NCBI GenBank assembly: GCA_018499905.2
Contig: JAHBAU020000019.1
Location: 1-36,611, forward strand
Origin: Candidatus Saccharimonadota bacterium
Lineage (GTDB): Bacteria > Patescibacteriota > Saccharimonadia > Saccharimonadales > AQU-01
Direction: 5' to 3'
DNA length: 36,611 nt
The notes beneath the pieces are model-generated. The model had not been told where the DNA came from, searched no databases, and saw nothing but the letters and a program-made list of their open reading frames with translations. Position 1 is the first letter of the stretch; each line of letters begins with the position of its first letter. Made by a program: the position numbers and the translations under genes. Of this stretch, positions 1 to 5,747 are shown in pieces.

Positions 1-19
1 AGATGTGTATAAGAGACAG
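1..19. other. Tn5/Nextera mosaic-end adapter (artefact)
   Basis: The first 19 bases, AGATGTGTATAAGAGACAG, are exactly the transposase mosaic end used in tagmentation libraries. They are joined directly to the open reading frame of the response regulator, so they are untrimmed library sequence and not genome. The deduced C-terminal residues encoded here (from about residue 154 of the regulator onward) should be ignored. Confidence 0.96.
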
Positions 20-479
20 GCCCTGGAGGGGTTGGACTTACTGGAGGCGGTGTTGGATCGCTCGGCGGCGTCGGATCGACTGGAGGCGGTGCGGGTGTAG
101 CACTTGGTGAGTCACCTTCCAATACTTCGCGAGCGACTTTAGCGACATCTTCTAGGGTAACTTGCGATTTTACCAGATAGCGATCGGCGCCGAGCTGTGC
201 CGCTCTGGCCTTATCTTCTGCCTGACTGAGCGCGGTCATCATAATAACCTTAGTGCTCTTGGTTTCTGGGGTGCTGCGCAAGATATCGAGCATATCAAAA
301 CCGCTGATTTTGGGCATCATTACATCGGCAATGATAAGATCGGGCCGTTCTTTAACTGCCAGCGCCAGTGCTTCTTCGCCGTCTCGTGCCGAGACAATCT
401 CGTAGCCCTCTGCCAAGAGACGCGCTTCGTATATCTCTCGCAGATTGTTGTCGTCTTCGACTAACATTACCTTCGACAT
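1..479 (-). CDS. Response regulator, receiver domain, 3'-truncated
   Basis: Start ATG at 479; no stop before the contig edge (genuine sequence ends near base 20). The receiver domain covers residues 1-122: acidic pair E8-D9-D10, phospho-acceptor D52 in the strand DLIIADVMMPK, T82 (MMTA) and K104 (YLVK), so all canonical residues are present. From about residue 124 the chain becomes a Pro/Thr/Asp-rich tail with repeated DPTPP-like units and no DNA-binding domain before the edge. It lies 67 nt downstream of the histidine kinase on the same strand, which suggests a cognate pair. In many regulators an output domain follows the linker; whether one exists here cannot be seen. The receiver call is secure, the output unknown. 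Confidence 0.9.
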   Translation of the reverse strand, partial: MSKVMLVEDDNNLREIYEARLLAEGYEIVSARDGEEALALAVKERPDLIIADVMMPKISGFDMLDILRSTPETKSTKVIMMTALSQAEDKARAAQLGADRYLVKSQVTLEDVAKVAREVLEGDSPSATPAPPPVDPTPPSDPTPPPVSPTPPGPVSYTH

Positions 480-546
480 CTGTATTCCCTCGTTAATTAT
501 TGTTTAGCATTTAATCACATTGTATCACGGTATAAGCATAGACGTA

Positions 547-1806
547 TTAGAGGAGTGAGGCTGGTGAGCTGATATCCGGCAGCTTGGTGCTTGAGGCGGC
601 AATGGCCTGTAGCTCAGACGCTTTTTGATTGCTGATGCGAGGTAAGTTGATATAAAAGGTTGTGCCCTGGCCAGGGGTGCTTTCTACCCATATGCGACCG
701 CTGTAAATCTCGACAATTTTACGGCAAATGAAGAGCCCTAGTCCGGTGCCGCCGATGGTGCGGGTGGCAGAGTTATCCACTCGATAAAATTTTTGGAATA
801 GATGGGGTAAATCCGCCGCCGGGATGCCAGGGCCGGTATCGCGGATAAAGAACTGTACGACTTGCTCGTTGCCGGTCACACCAAGCGATATTTTGCCGGT
901 CTCGGTGTACTTAACGGCGTTGTCAAAGAGGTTGGTAATGACTTCCCGCAGTCGGTCTGGGTCAACATAGACATAATAAAACGGCTGGACCACCTTTGAG
1001 CTGCCGCCAGTGGCGTCGGCATGGCTGCTAATGCCCGAGATGTATTCAACTTGCAAGCCCTTCTTTTCAGCACTAAACCTGAGGTCGTCACTGAGCTGCT
1101 GGGTAAAGCTATTAAATTCCACGACAGCCGGGTGGTTGCTCAAGCGGCCGTCTTCAGCCTTGGCGCTGGTTAACAAATCCTGGAAGAGCTTGCCAAGGTG
1201 TTGCGTCGACGAGTGGGCCTTTTCTAGGTAGTCGCGTGCCTTCAGGTCAATGCTGGCAACTTTGTCGTTCATGGCGAGTGCCAAGTAGCCCTCGATGGCG
1301 GCTACCGGCGTACGCATCTCATGACTGGCGGTGCTGATAAATTCCGCGCGTTGCCGCTCCTCGCGACGCTGTTCGGCTACGTCGCTAAACACGCCGACAA
1401 CACCCATTGTGTGCTGGGAGTGCTCGTCAACTAGCGGTGAAACGATAATATTAATTGGCAGGCTGTCACCGGCCCTGGGAACCAAAATTGCAGCATTGTC
1501 ACGGGTGCTTTGACCTTGTGCCAAGGCCAAGGCAAATGGGTCCTTGGTCTGGTCGTAGGGTTGGTTCTTTTCATCCACTAGCCGAAAAACCAGCTTGTAG
1601 TCAACACCAGTAGCTTCATCGGCGTTCCAGCCAGTCATTTTGGCGGCGGCGGCATTGAGCAACTGGATTGTCTGACGTTCGTCAATTACCACAACGCCGG
1701 TTTCGATAGCGCTCAAGATAATATTGGACTTGAGTTGCTCTGTTTGGAGCATGGAAGTTAGCTCGCCTTTAGAGGCTTTACTGACGGCGCGCTTAAGCCA
1801 ATCCAT
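547..1806 (-). CDS. Soluble sensor histidine kinase (PAS-HisKA-HATPase)
   Basis: 419 aa from ATG 1806; an in-frame GTG at 1821 would add five residues, but the GGTGGGG purine stretch 9 nt before the ATG favours the shorter form. A PAS domain (about 20-145) is followed by the H-box FISTASHEMRTP with phospho-acceptor H162, the N-box NLFDNAVKY (N292, N296), G1 box DTGPG (323-327) and G2 box GTGLGL (353-358). No membrane segment is seen, so it should sense a cytoplasmic or diffusible cue through the PAS domain. It autophosphorylates and would pass phosphate to D52 of the regulator encoded just downstream. A TTGCAC-17-GATAAT promoter precedes it. Family assignment is firm; the signal is unknown. 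Confidence 0.95.
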   Translation of the reverse strand: MDWLKRAVSKASKGELTSMLQTEQLKSNIILSAIETGVVVIDERQTIQLLNAAAAKMTGWNADEATGVDYKLVFRLVDEKNQPYDQTKDPFALALAQGQSTRDNAAILVPRAGDSLPINIIVSPLVDEHSQHTMGVVGVFSDVAEQRREERQRAEFISTASHEMRTPVAAIEGYLALAMNDKVASIDLKARDYLEKAHSSTQHLGKLFQDLLTSAKAEDGRLSNHPAVVEFNSFTQQLSDDLRFSAEKKGLQVEYISGISSHADATGGSSKVVQPFYYVYVDPDRLREVITNLFDNAVKYTETGKISLGVTGNEQVVQFFIRDTGPGIPAADLPHLFQKFYRVDNSATRTIGGTGLGLFICRKIVEIYSGRIWVESTPGQGTTFYINLPRISNQKASELQAIAASSTKLPDISSPASLL

Positions 1807-1851
1807 TACAAACAACCCCACCGTTTATTTGATTGGTGCATATACTGTCTT

Positions 1852-1880
1852 ATTATCTGTGGTTTTTAGCATAAGTGCAA
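1852..1880 (-). promoter_or_regulatory. Promoter of the histidine kinase operon
   Basis: Read on the minus strand: TTGCAC (1880-1875), 17-nt spacer, GATAAT (1857-1852). Predicted transcription start near 1845 gives a leader of about 40 nt before ATG 1806, longer than for most genes in this window. Confidence 0.6.
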
Positions 1881-1899
1881 TCTTTTTCCCGGCTGACCC

Positions 1900-1928
1900 T
1901 TGTGGTTTTACCCCTGTTATGGTACGAT
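1900..1928 (+). promoter_or_regulatory. Promoter-like site upstream of the truncated tRNA-Glu copy
   Basis: TTGTGG (1900-1905), 17-nt spacer, TACGAT (1923-1928). It lies 23 nt before the 17-nt copy of the tRNA-Glu 5' end at 1952. This is where a tRNA promoter would be expected if the ancestral tRNA began at 1952 and was later separated from it by the 184-bp cassette. Confidence 0.4.
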
Positions 1929-1951
1929 TGCAAAGCTTTACGCCGCAAGAA

Positions 1952-2135
1952 GGCCCCATCTTCTAACGTGAAAACTGCCCGTGGCAGTTTGCAAGGTCGG
2001 AGCCCCCTGAGCAAATTATTGCCAGAGGCGAGACGGGGTCGACGAATCCGGCTTTGCCGGATATCGGTGACTAGGATCTTAACCGTTAGCGGTTAGAGTA
2101 CAAAGTTGCACATTAAAATAACAGATTGCGACCAT
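1952..2135 (+). repeat. tRNA-Glu 5' flanking cassette
   Basis: Starts with GGCCCCATCTTCTAACG (1952-1968), identical to the first 17 nt of tRNA-Glu at 2136-2152. Next come a perfect 8-bp hairpin (AAACTGCC/GGCAGTTT, 1972-1990), a 7-bp hairpin (ATCCGGC/GCCGGAT, 2046-2062) and TAACCGTTAG (2080-2089), the reverse complement of D-arm bases 2147-2156. The last also forms a hairpin of its own (TAACCG/CGGTTA). GAGGCG followed by GGGGTCG (2025-2041) recurs in the tRNA-Leu cassette at 24849-24860. No gene is seen here. Function unknown. Confidence 0.7.
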
Positions 2136-2210
2136 GGCCCCATCTTCTAACGGTTAGGAAATCGGGTTCTCATCCCGGAAATAGGGGTTCGATTCCCCTT
2201 GGGGTCACCA
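2136..2210 (+). tRNA. tRNA-Glu (anticodon CUC)
   Basis: 75 nt including an encoded CCA (2208-2210). Acceptor GGCCCCA (2136-2142) pairs with TGGGGTC (2200-2206), with one G-U. Anticodon stem TCGGG/CCCGG, loop TTCTCAT with CTC at 2169-2171 (reads GAG). T-arm AGGGG-TTCGATT-CCCCT. The D-arm is nearly self-complementary. Flanking cassettes on both sides copy parts of this gene. It supplies the substrate class of GltX, encoded at 17027-18484. Confidence 0.95.
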
Positions 2211-2249
2211 ATGAAAATAGCTCATGCCAAAGGTATGGGCTTTTTTCAT
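2211..2249 (+). terminator. Intrinsic terminator after tRNA-Glu
   Basis: GCTCATGCC (2220-2228) pairs with GGTATGGGC (2232-2240) around an AAA loop and is followed by six T. The flanks ATGAAAA and TTTTCAT extend the stem. If efficient, it would end the tRNA-Glu transcript before the rest of the 3' cassette. Confidence 0.75.
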
Positions 2250-2382
2250 TCTTGAAGCTTTGAGGGGAATCGAACGGGAAGCCAAAGTCTTGGCTTCCCC
2301 GCCCTTTAGCCCCGTAAGGGGTGACAACGACCAAAAGTAGATTTCTTTTGGTCGGTCAGGTCGATTCCCCTTAGGTTCACCA
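2211..2382 (+). repeat. tRNA-Glu 3' flanking cassette
   Basis: After the terminator come an inverted copy of the T-arm (AGGGGAATCGAAC, 2263-2275, exact reverse complement of 2187-2199), a perfect 10-bp hairpin GGGAAGCCAA/TTGGCTTCCC (2276-2299), a CCCC-GTAA-GGGG hairpin (2310-2321) and a perfect 9-bp hairpin GACCAAAAG/CTTTTGGTC (2329-2353). A direct copy of the last 24 nt of the tRNA including CCA closes it (2359-2382, 3 mismatches to 2187-2210). The inverted and direct copies can pair and close the whole unit. No reading frame is seen. The design matches the cassette after tRNA-Leu. Confidence 0.75.
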
Positions 2383-2476
2383 GTAGAAGATTACAGATAC
2401 AAAAGAGTTCGAACTTCCATTGCTTCGCACCTTTTTACTATTGACCTCTGTTAAGATGGGTTCGATTCTCCTGTGC
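2383..2476 (+). repeat. Degenerate tRNA T-arm-like fragments
   Basis: Two more T-arm-like strings follow the 3' cassette: GAGTTCGAACTTCC (2405-2418) and GGGTTCGATTCTCCT (2458-2472). The second resembles the tRNA-Glu T-arm and 3' strand. They may be decayed repeats of the cassette; no complete tRNA can be folded from them. Confidence 0.35.
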
Positions 2477-2482
2477 TATCAT
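2474..2482 (+). promoter_or_regulatory. Extended -10 promoter of the small hydrolase
   Basis: TGC-TATCAT is an extended -10 element ending 6 nt before ATG 2489, predicting a leaderless transcript. It lies within the T-arm-like fragment, so tRNA-derived sequence may supply part of the promoter. Confidence 0.45.
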
Positions 2483-2488
2483 AAAACC

Positions 2489-3043
2489 ATGACCAGAGTT
2501 GTGCTGTTGCATGGAAATGGGAATAGTCACGGGACTGACAACTGGTTTCCATATATCAAATCGGCACTCGAAGACCTAGGTGTGGAGTGTATCGCTCCTG
2601 ACTTGCCTGACAATGTACTGGCTCGAAAAAAGTACTGGTTTCCGTTTTTTACCGACACTCTCAAACTAAATTCTAATGACATCGTAATAGGACATTCATC
2701 TGGCGCGCTTGCGATATTAAAATATGCTGAAGACCATAAGATTGGTGCAAGTATTCTTGTAGGCGTCTACTATACTGACTTGGGTTATGAGGACGAGCGA
2801 ACGAGCGGGTATTTTGATACGGATTGGGCTTGGGAGAAGATAAAGGCTGACCAAGAATGGACGGCTATCTTTGCGTCTACTGACGACCCATATATACCAA
2901 TTACTGAGCCTCAATTCATTCGTGACAAGTTAGGCAGCGAATATTTTGAGTTTACCGATCAAGGGCACTTCGGCGGTGGAACGAATCCAAAGCTAGAATT
3001 CCCGGAATTGCTCACTTTTCTTAATAAGAAACTGAAAGCTTAG
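2489..3043 (+). CDS. RBBP9/YdeN-type small alpha/beta hydrolase
   Basis: 184 aa from ATG 2489. An upstream in-frame ATG at 2420 would translate tRNA-like sequence and is not credible. The chain opens with a strand and oxyanion loop (VVLLHGNG). It has the nucleophile elbow GHSSG with S70, acid D132 or D133 in STDDPYIP and H160 in DQGHFGGG, so a full Ser-Asp-His triad is present. Length fits RBBP9/YdeN serine hydrolases, whose physiological substrates are mostly unknown. No signal peptide, so cytoplasmic. The start sits 6 nt behind the TATCAT box. It stands alone after the tRNA-Glu repeat region. Confidence 0.85.
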   Translation: MTRVVLLHGNGNSHGTDNWFPYIKSALEDLGVECIAPDLPDNVLARKKYWFPFFTDTLKLNSNDIVIGHSSGALAILKYAEDHKIGASILVGVYYTDLGYEDERTSGYFDTDWAWEKIKADQEWTAIFASTDDPYIPITEPQFIRDKLGSEYFEFTDQGHFGGGTNPKLEFPELLTFLNKKLKA

Positions 3044-3187
3044 ACTTAGCCACTTCAGTCAAACTGCTAATTTCGTCAGTGACAGCATCATGAATCGAGG
3101 GCTCTTCGGTCACCACGAGAATACTCGCCCGAAAGTGACGGGCTATCAAAATATCGGGACAAAGAATAGAATGGAAAATAATAGCTT
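3044..3187 (-). pseudogene. Possible coding remnant (about 48 codons)
   Basis: On the minus strand an open frame without a plausible start encodes a protein-like stretch with segments such as ILVVTEEPSIHDAV and ends inside the 3' end of the hydrolase gene. A stop precedes it at about 3185 and no ATG is available. It may be the remnant of a longer gene or chance; the evidence is compositional only. Confidence 0.25.
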
Positions 3188-3227
3188 ATTCAGTTCCTAA
3201 AGCTGGAACTTTGATGGCAAGATCACT

Positions 3228-3488
3228 ATGAGCAAAAAAATGACGCAGCGAACGAAGAAAATCCTACGGCTTTGTCTTGTGTTTGGGATCGTGATGTACA
3301 TACTTGGATATACCCTTGGTGCGCGACCACAGTGTCCTGACAACTATTCGCAGGCTCAGGTCGATGAATCCGGTTGTATTGTTGGTGCGAGTATTGGGCC
3401 CCAGATCGACCGTCGATACTTTTTTGGCGTCGGCAATGTTGCTTTTGCTTTGGCAATATTTACCTTGCTAAGAAGTGAGAGCGACTAA
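3228..3488 (+). CDS. Small membrane protein, two helices and a Cys pair loop
   Basis: 86 aa. A basic N-terminus (KKMTQRTKK) is followed by a hydrophobic helix (about 12-31), an extracytoplasmic-looking loop with C36 and C50, and a second helix (about 66-81). The two cysteines flank a short acidic segment and could form a disulfide outside the membrane. No domain recognised with confidence. No clear Shine-Dalgarno sequence or adjacent -10 box is visible. Coding is likely because the frame has the right hydropathy and ends before the next promoter. Confidence 0.6.
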   Translation: MSKKMTQRTKKILRLCLVFGIVMYILGYTLGARPQCPDNYSQAQVDESGCIVGASIGPQIDRRYFFGVGNVAFALAIFTLLRSESD

Positions 3489-3591
3489 GTAGCGACTGAC
3501 CACTGTCAATAGGCGGCTTTTTTTGGTTCTGAAAGATAGTAAGACACAGAGCATCTCGATCAAAATAACGTTAAAATAGCCCAAAATATTG

Positions 3592-3597
3592 TATAAT
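3592..3597 (+). promoter_or_regulatory. -10 box of the DUF4173 gene (leaderless)
   Basis: Perfect TATAAT ending 6 nt before ATG 3604. The in-frame ATG at 3589 lies upstream of or within this box and cannot be on the transcript, which fixes the start at 3604. No strong -35 is seen. Confidence 0.7.
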
Positions 3598-3603
3598 GAT
3601 CTG

Positions 3604-5070
3604 ATGAGCAAAACTGGTGTTTCTGCCCCGCTCGCTCGACTGATTTTAGAACTTTCATTTATTCTGGCCGCTACGGTTGTGTATGTATTCTCCTGGAACA
3701 GACTCGGCATTCAGCTGCCATTGACTACTGTAGCTTTGTCGGCAACCATCGTCGTTTTAACCGGCCTGTCCAAGCGGCCGCTGTATCGGCGGACGGTGAT
3801 TTTTATGGGGTTGGCCATCACCATTTCCCTATTCTCGGCTTTTCGATTAGACAACATGATTAATGCGCTGAACTTATGGAGTGTCATGTTCCTAATGGCT
3901 TTTGCGGGCTTGAATCAGGTGATGCCTGGCAAACTATGGCTCAAAGAGTATTTCTTGAGGTCCTGGACCCTGCCCTTTAAGGGTGCGCAACAGTTCGGGG
4001 GTGTCTTGGCTGGCAGTAAGCTGACATTAAACAGGCACCTCAGCCGGTCCCAGCAAGGCATTTTGCGAGGACTATTGTTATCGATCCCTGTGCTGCTTGT
4101 TTTTGGCCTGCTCTTTGCTTCGGCCGACGCTGTCTTTAAGGATTTGTTTAGTGAGTTAACCAGCTTGAATACGCTATGGCGAACAGTTATCTCACCAAGA
4201 ATTATCCTGACGGCGCTGTTTACCATGGCGCTCTCTGGCATGCTGCTGTATGTCGTTAGTGGTGCTGATAAACCATCTGAAAAACGAACAGTCAAAAAGG
4301 CTTACAACACCGAGTTAACCGTCATGCTTGGCATGGTAAATGTCTTGTTCTTTACTTTTGTGATTATTCAGGCGGTGTATTTGTTTGGTGGGCATGACGT
4401 AGTCCTAAATAGCGACATTAGCTACGCCGAGTATGGCCGTAAGGGCTTTTTTGAGCTTGTCTGGGTGGCGATTGGGGTTTTTGGACTGGGCTTTGTATTT
4501 AAGGGTTGGAATTTGCTCAAGGCGCACAAACTTAACCTGGTACTACTCTATGTGCTTATCGCCCAGGTGGGCATTATTATCCTCTCGGCACTCAAGCGGC
4601 TATCGCTCTATGAGCAAACCTATGGCTTTAGTGAGCTGCGTGTGTACGCGCACATGTTTGTCTTTTTCATTATCATCGCGTTTGTTTTGCTGGTCCTTGC
4701 AATAGAACGCAAATGGCTAGACACAACCTTCCTGCACCGTTTGGTGCTGCTGGGCGTTGGCTATGTACTGCTAGTTAATGTGGTGAATGTCCCAGCGCTA
4801 GTGGCCCGCCAAAACCTGGCTAACCCGCCCCAAAACGGCCAAGTGGACTATAACTACATCATGAGCCTGTCACCCGATGCCCTGCCCTCGCAAATCGAGG
4901 TCTTAGAGCGGGTCAAAGACCAGGCCAACGTGGGGTACTATCGAAATTACCTGTGCAACAACCAAGGTCGCCGTTCAATCGACCAGAATCGGCACTGGTC
5001 GGAATATAGCTTTTCACAATCAAGCGCCCTAAGCATGTACCGCGACGCTGGCTGCCAGCCTTTATCGTAA
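3604..5070 (+). CDS. DUF4173-type polytopic membrane protein
   Basis: 488 aa from ATG 3604. About ten or more hydrophobic segments span residues 12-410, ending in a soluble tail of roughly 80 residues with C-terminal cysteines. The motif AEYGRKGFFELVWVA in the second half is typical of DUF4153/DUF4173 membrane proteins. Their biochemical role is not established. It is monocistronic and transcribed from its own TATAAT box. Location: cytoplasmic membrane. The family call is good; function unknown. Confidence 0.8.
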   Translation: MSKTGVSAPLARLILELSFILAATVVYVFSWNRLGIQLPLTTVALSATIVVLTGLSKRPLYRRTVIFMGLAITISLFSAFRLDNMINALNLWSVMFLMAFAGLNQVMPGKLWLKEYFLRSWTLPFKGAQQFGGVLAGSKLTLNRHLSRSQQGILRGLLLSIPVLLVFGLLFASADAVFKDLFSELTSLNTLWRTVISPRIILTALFTMALSGMLLYVVSGADKPSEKRTVKKAYNTELTVMLGMVNVLFFTFVIIQAVYLFGGHDVVLNSDISYAEYGRKGFFELVWVAIGVFGLGFVFKGWNLLKAHKLNLVLLYVLIAQVGIIILSALKRLSLYEQTYGFSELRVYAHMFVFFIIIAFVLLVLAIERKWLDTTFLHRLVLLGVGYVLLVNVVNVPALVARQNLANPPQNGQVDYNYIMSLSPDALPSQIEVLERVKDQANVGYYRNYLCNNQGRRSIDQNRHWSEYSFSQSSALSMYRDAGCQPLS

Positions 5071-5110
5071 ACTCTATGCGATAATTTGCTAAAACTACCA
5101 TTTATTGCTG

Positions 5111-5139
5111 TATAATCATGAGCCATACAATATAGGGAG
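5111..5139 (+). promoter_or_regulatory. Promoter and Shine-Dalgarno of the 5147 lipoprotein
   Basis: TATAAT (5111-5116) is followed by GGGAG (5135-5139), 7 nt before ATG 5147. This gene therefore has a real leader, unlike most neighbours. An upstream in-frame ATG at 5105 lies before the -10 box and is excluded. Confidence 0.6.
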
Positions 5140-5146
5140 ATATCAG

Positions 5147-5647
5147 ATGAAGAATCGTAGGCGAGCTGCTGTCGGGCTCAGGCTGGCGCTATCTATTGAA
5201 GCATTGGCGGGCTGTGGCATTGATTTTAGTACTGAACCAGAACAAGAAGTACCAAGTTTTATAGCTGCGAATCCCAAAGGGCCAATATTTGACTTAGCAC
5301 AATCCCGCGAGGAGCCGACCGTAGCTATAGACGAAGGAAACGGGATCATTACTGAGTATTACTACAGTACAGATGCCGGTGGCTACGCTAATACCTACGC
5401 TTCTGTATTTGACCCTCAAACAGAAATGACCGACTCCTTATTCTTGGGGCAAATGTTTTGTGAGGAGGGAGAGCTCCGAATGTACATTCCTTTTGACATG
5501 TCAGCAGTAACATTCGGGGGCTTTGATCAGGTTGAATTTGATCAATTATCTGCAGCTACCTGTGCTGACGGTACCTTTTCTGAAGCCGACCTGTCTGTGT
5601 GGATTGCGCCACCAAACGTAGATACTCAAGGTGATATCGACGCTTAA
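5147..5647 (+). CDS. Putative lipoprotein, unknown function
   Basis: 166 aa from ATG 5147. A basic N-terminus (MKNRRRAA) and a hydrophobic stretch lead to the lipobox LAGC, which predicts a lipid-anchored exported protein with the acylated cysteine at C25. The mature part is acidic, rich in Asp/Glu and aromatic residues, with no recognised domain. It contains two further cysteines (MFCEEGE and AATCADG) that could pair outside the cell. It precedes another orphan gene by 100 nt. Unknown function; export is likely. Confidence 0.7.
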   Translation: MKNRRRAAVGLRLALSIEALAGCGIDFSTEPEQEVPSFIAANPKGPIFDLAQSREEPTVAIDEGNGIITEYYYSTDAGGYANTYASVFDPQTEMTDSLFLGQMFCEEGELRMYIPFDMSAVTFGGFDQVEFDQLSAATCADGTFSEADLSVWIAPPNVDTQGDIDA

Positions 5648-5747
5648 TGGTTAGTTGCCCCAGTTTATGCCCTCCGCACAGTAGTCTAAAATGTATTGAT
5701 TACATCATTGCGCATAGATTTATGGCCTGCATGTAATAATGATTGCA

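Noticed and set aside
2136-2382. A second, intron-containing tRNA made from the outer copies
   Set aside because: The outer 5' copy stops after 17 nt and the 3' copy has acceptor mismatches. No anticodon arm lies between them outside the intact tRNA.
1952-2382. CRISPR array or direct-repeat spacer array
   Set aside because: Repeats are tRNA ends present twice each, spaced by about 180 bp, with no regular spacers and no cas genes nearby.
2420-2488. N-terminal extension of the small hydrolase from ATG 2420
   Set aside because: It would translate T-arm-like sequence, and the extended -10 box at 2474-2482 lies inside it.
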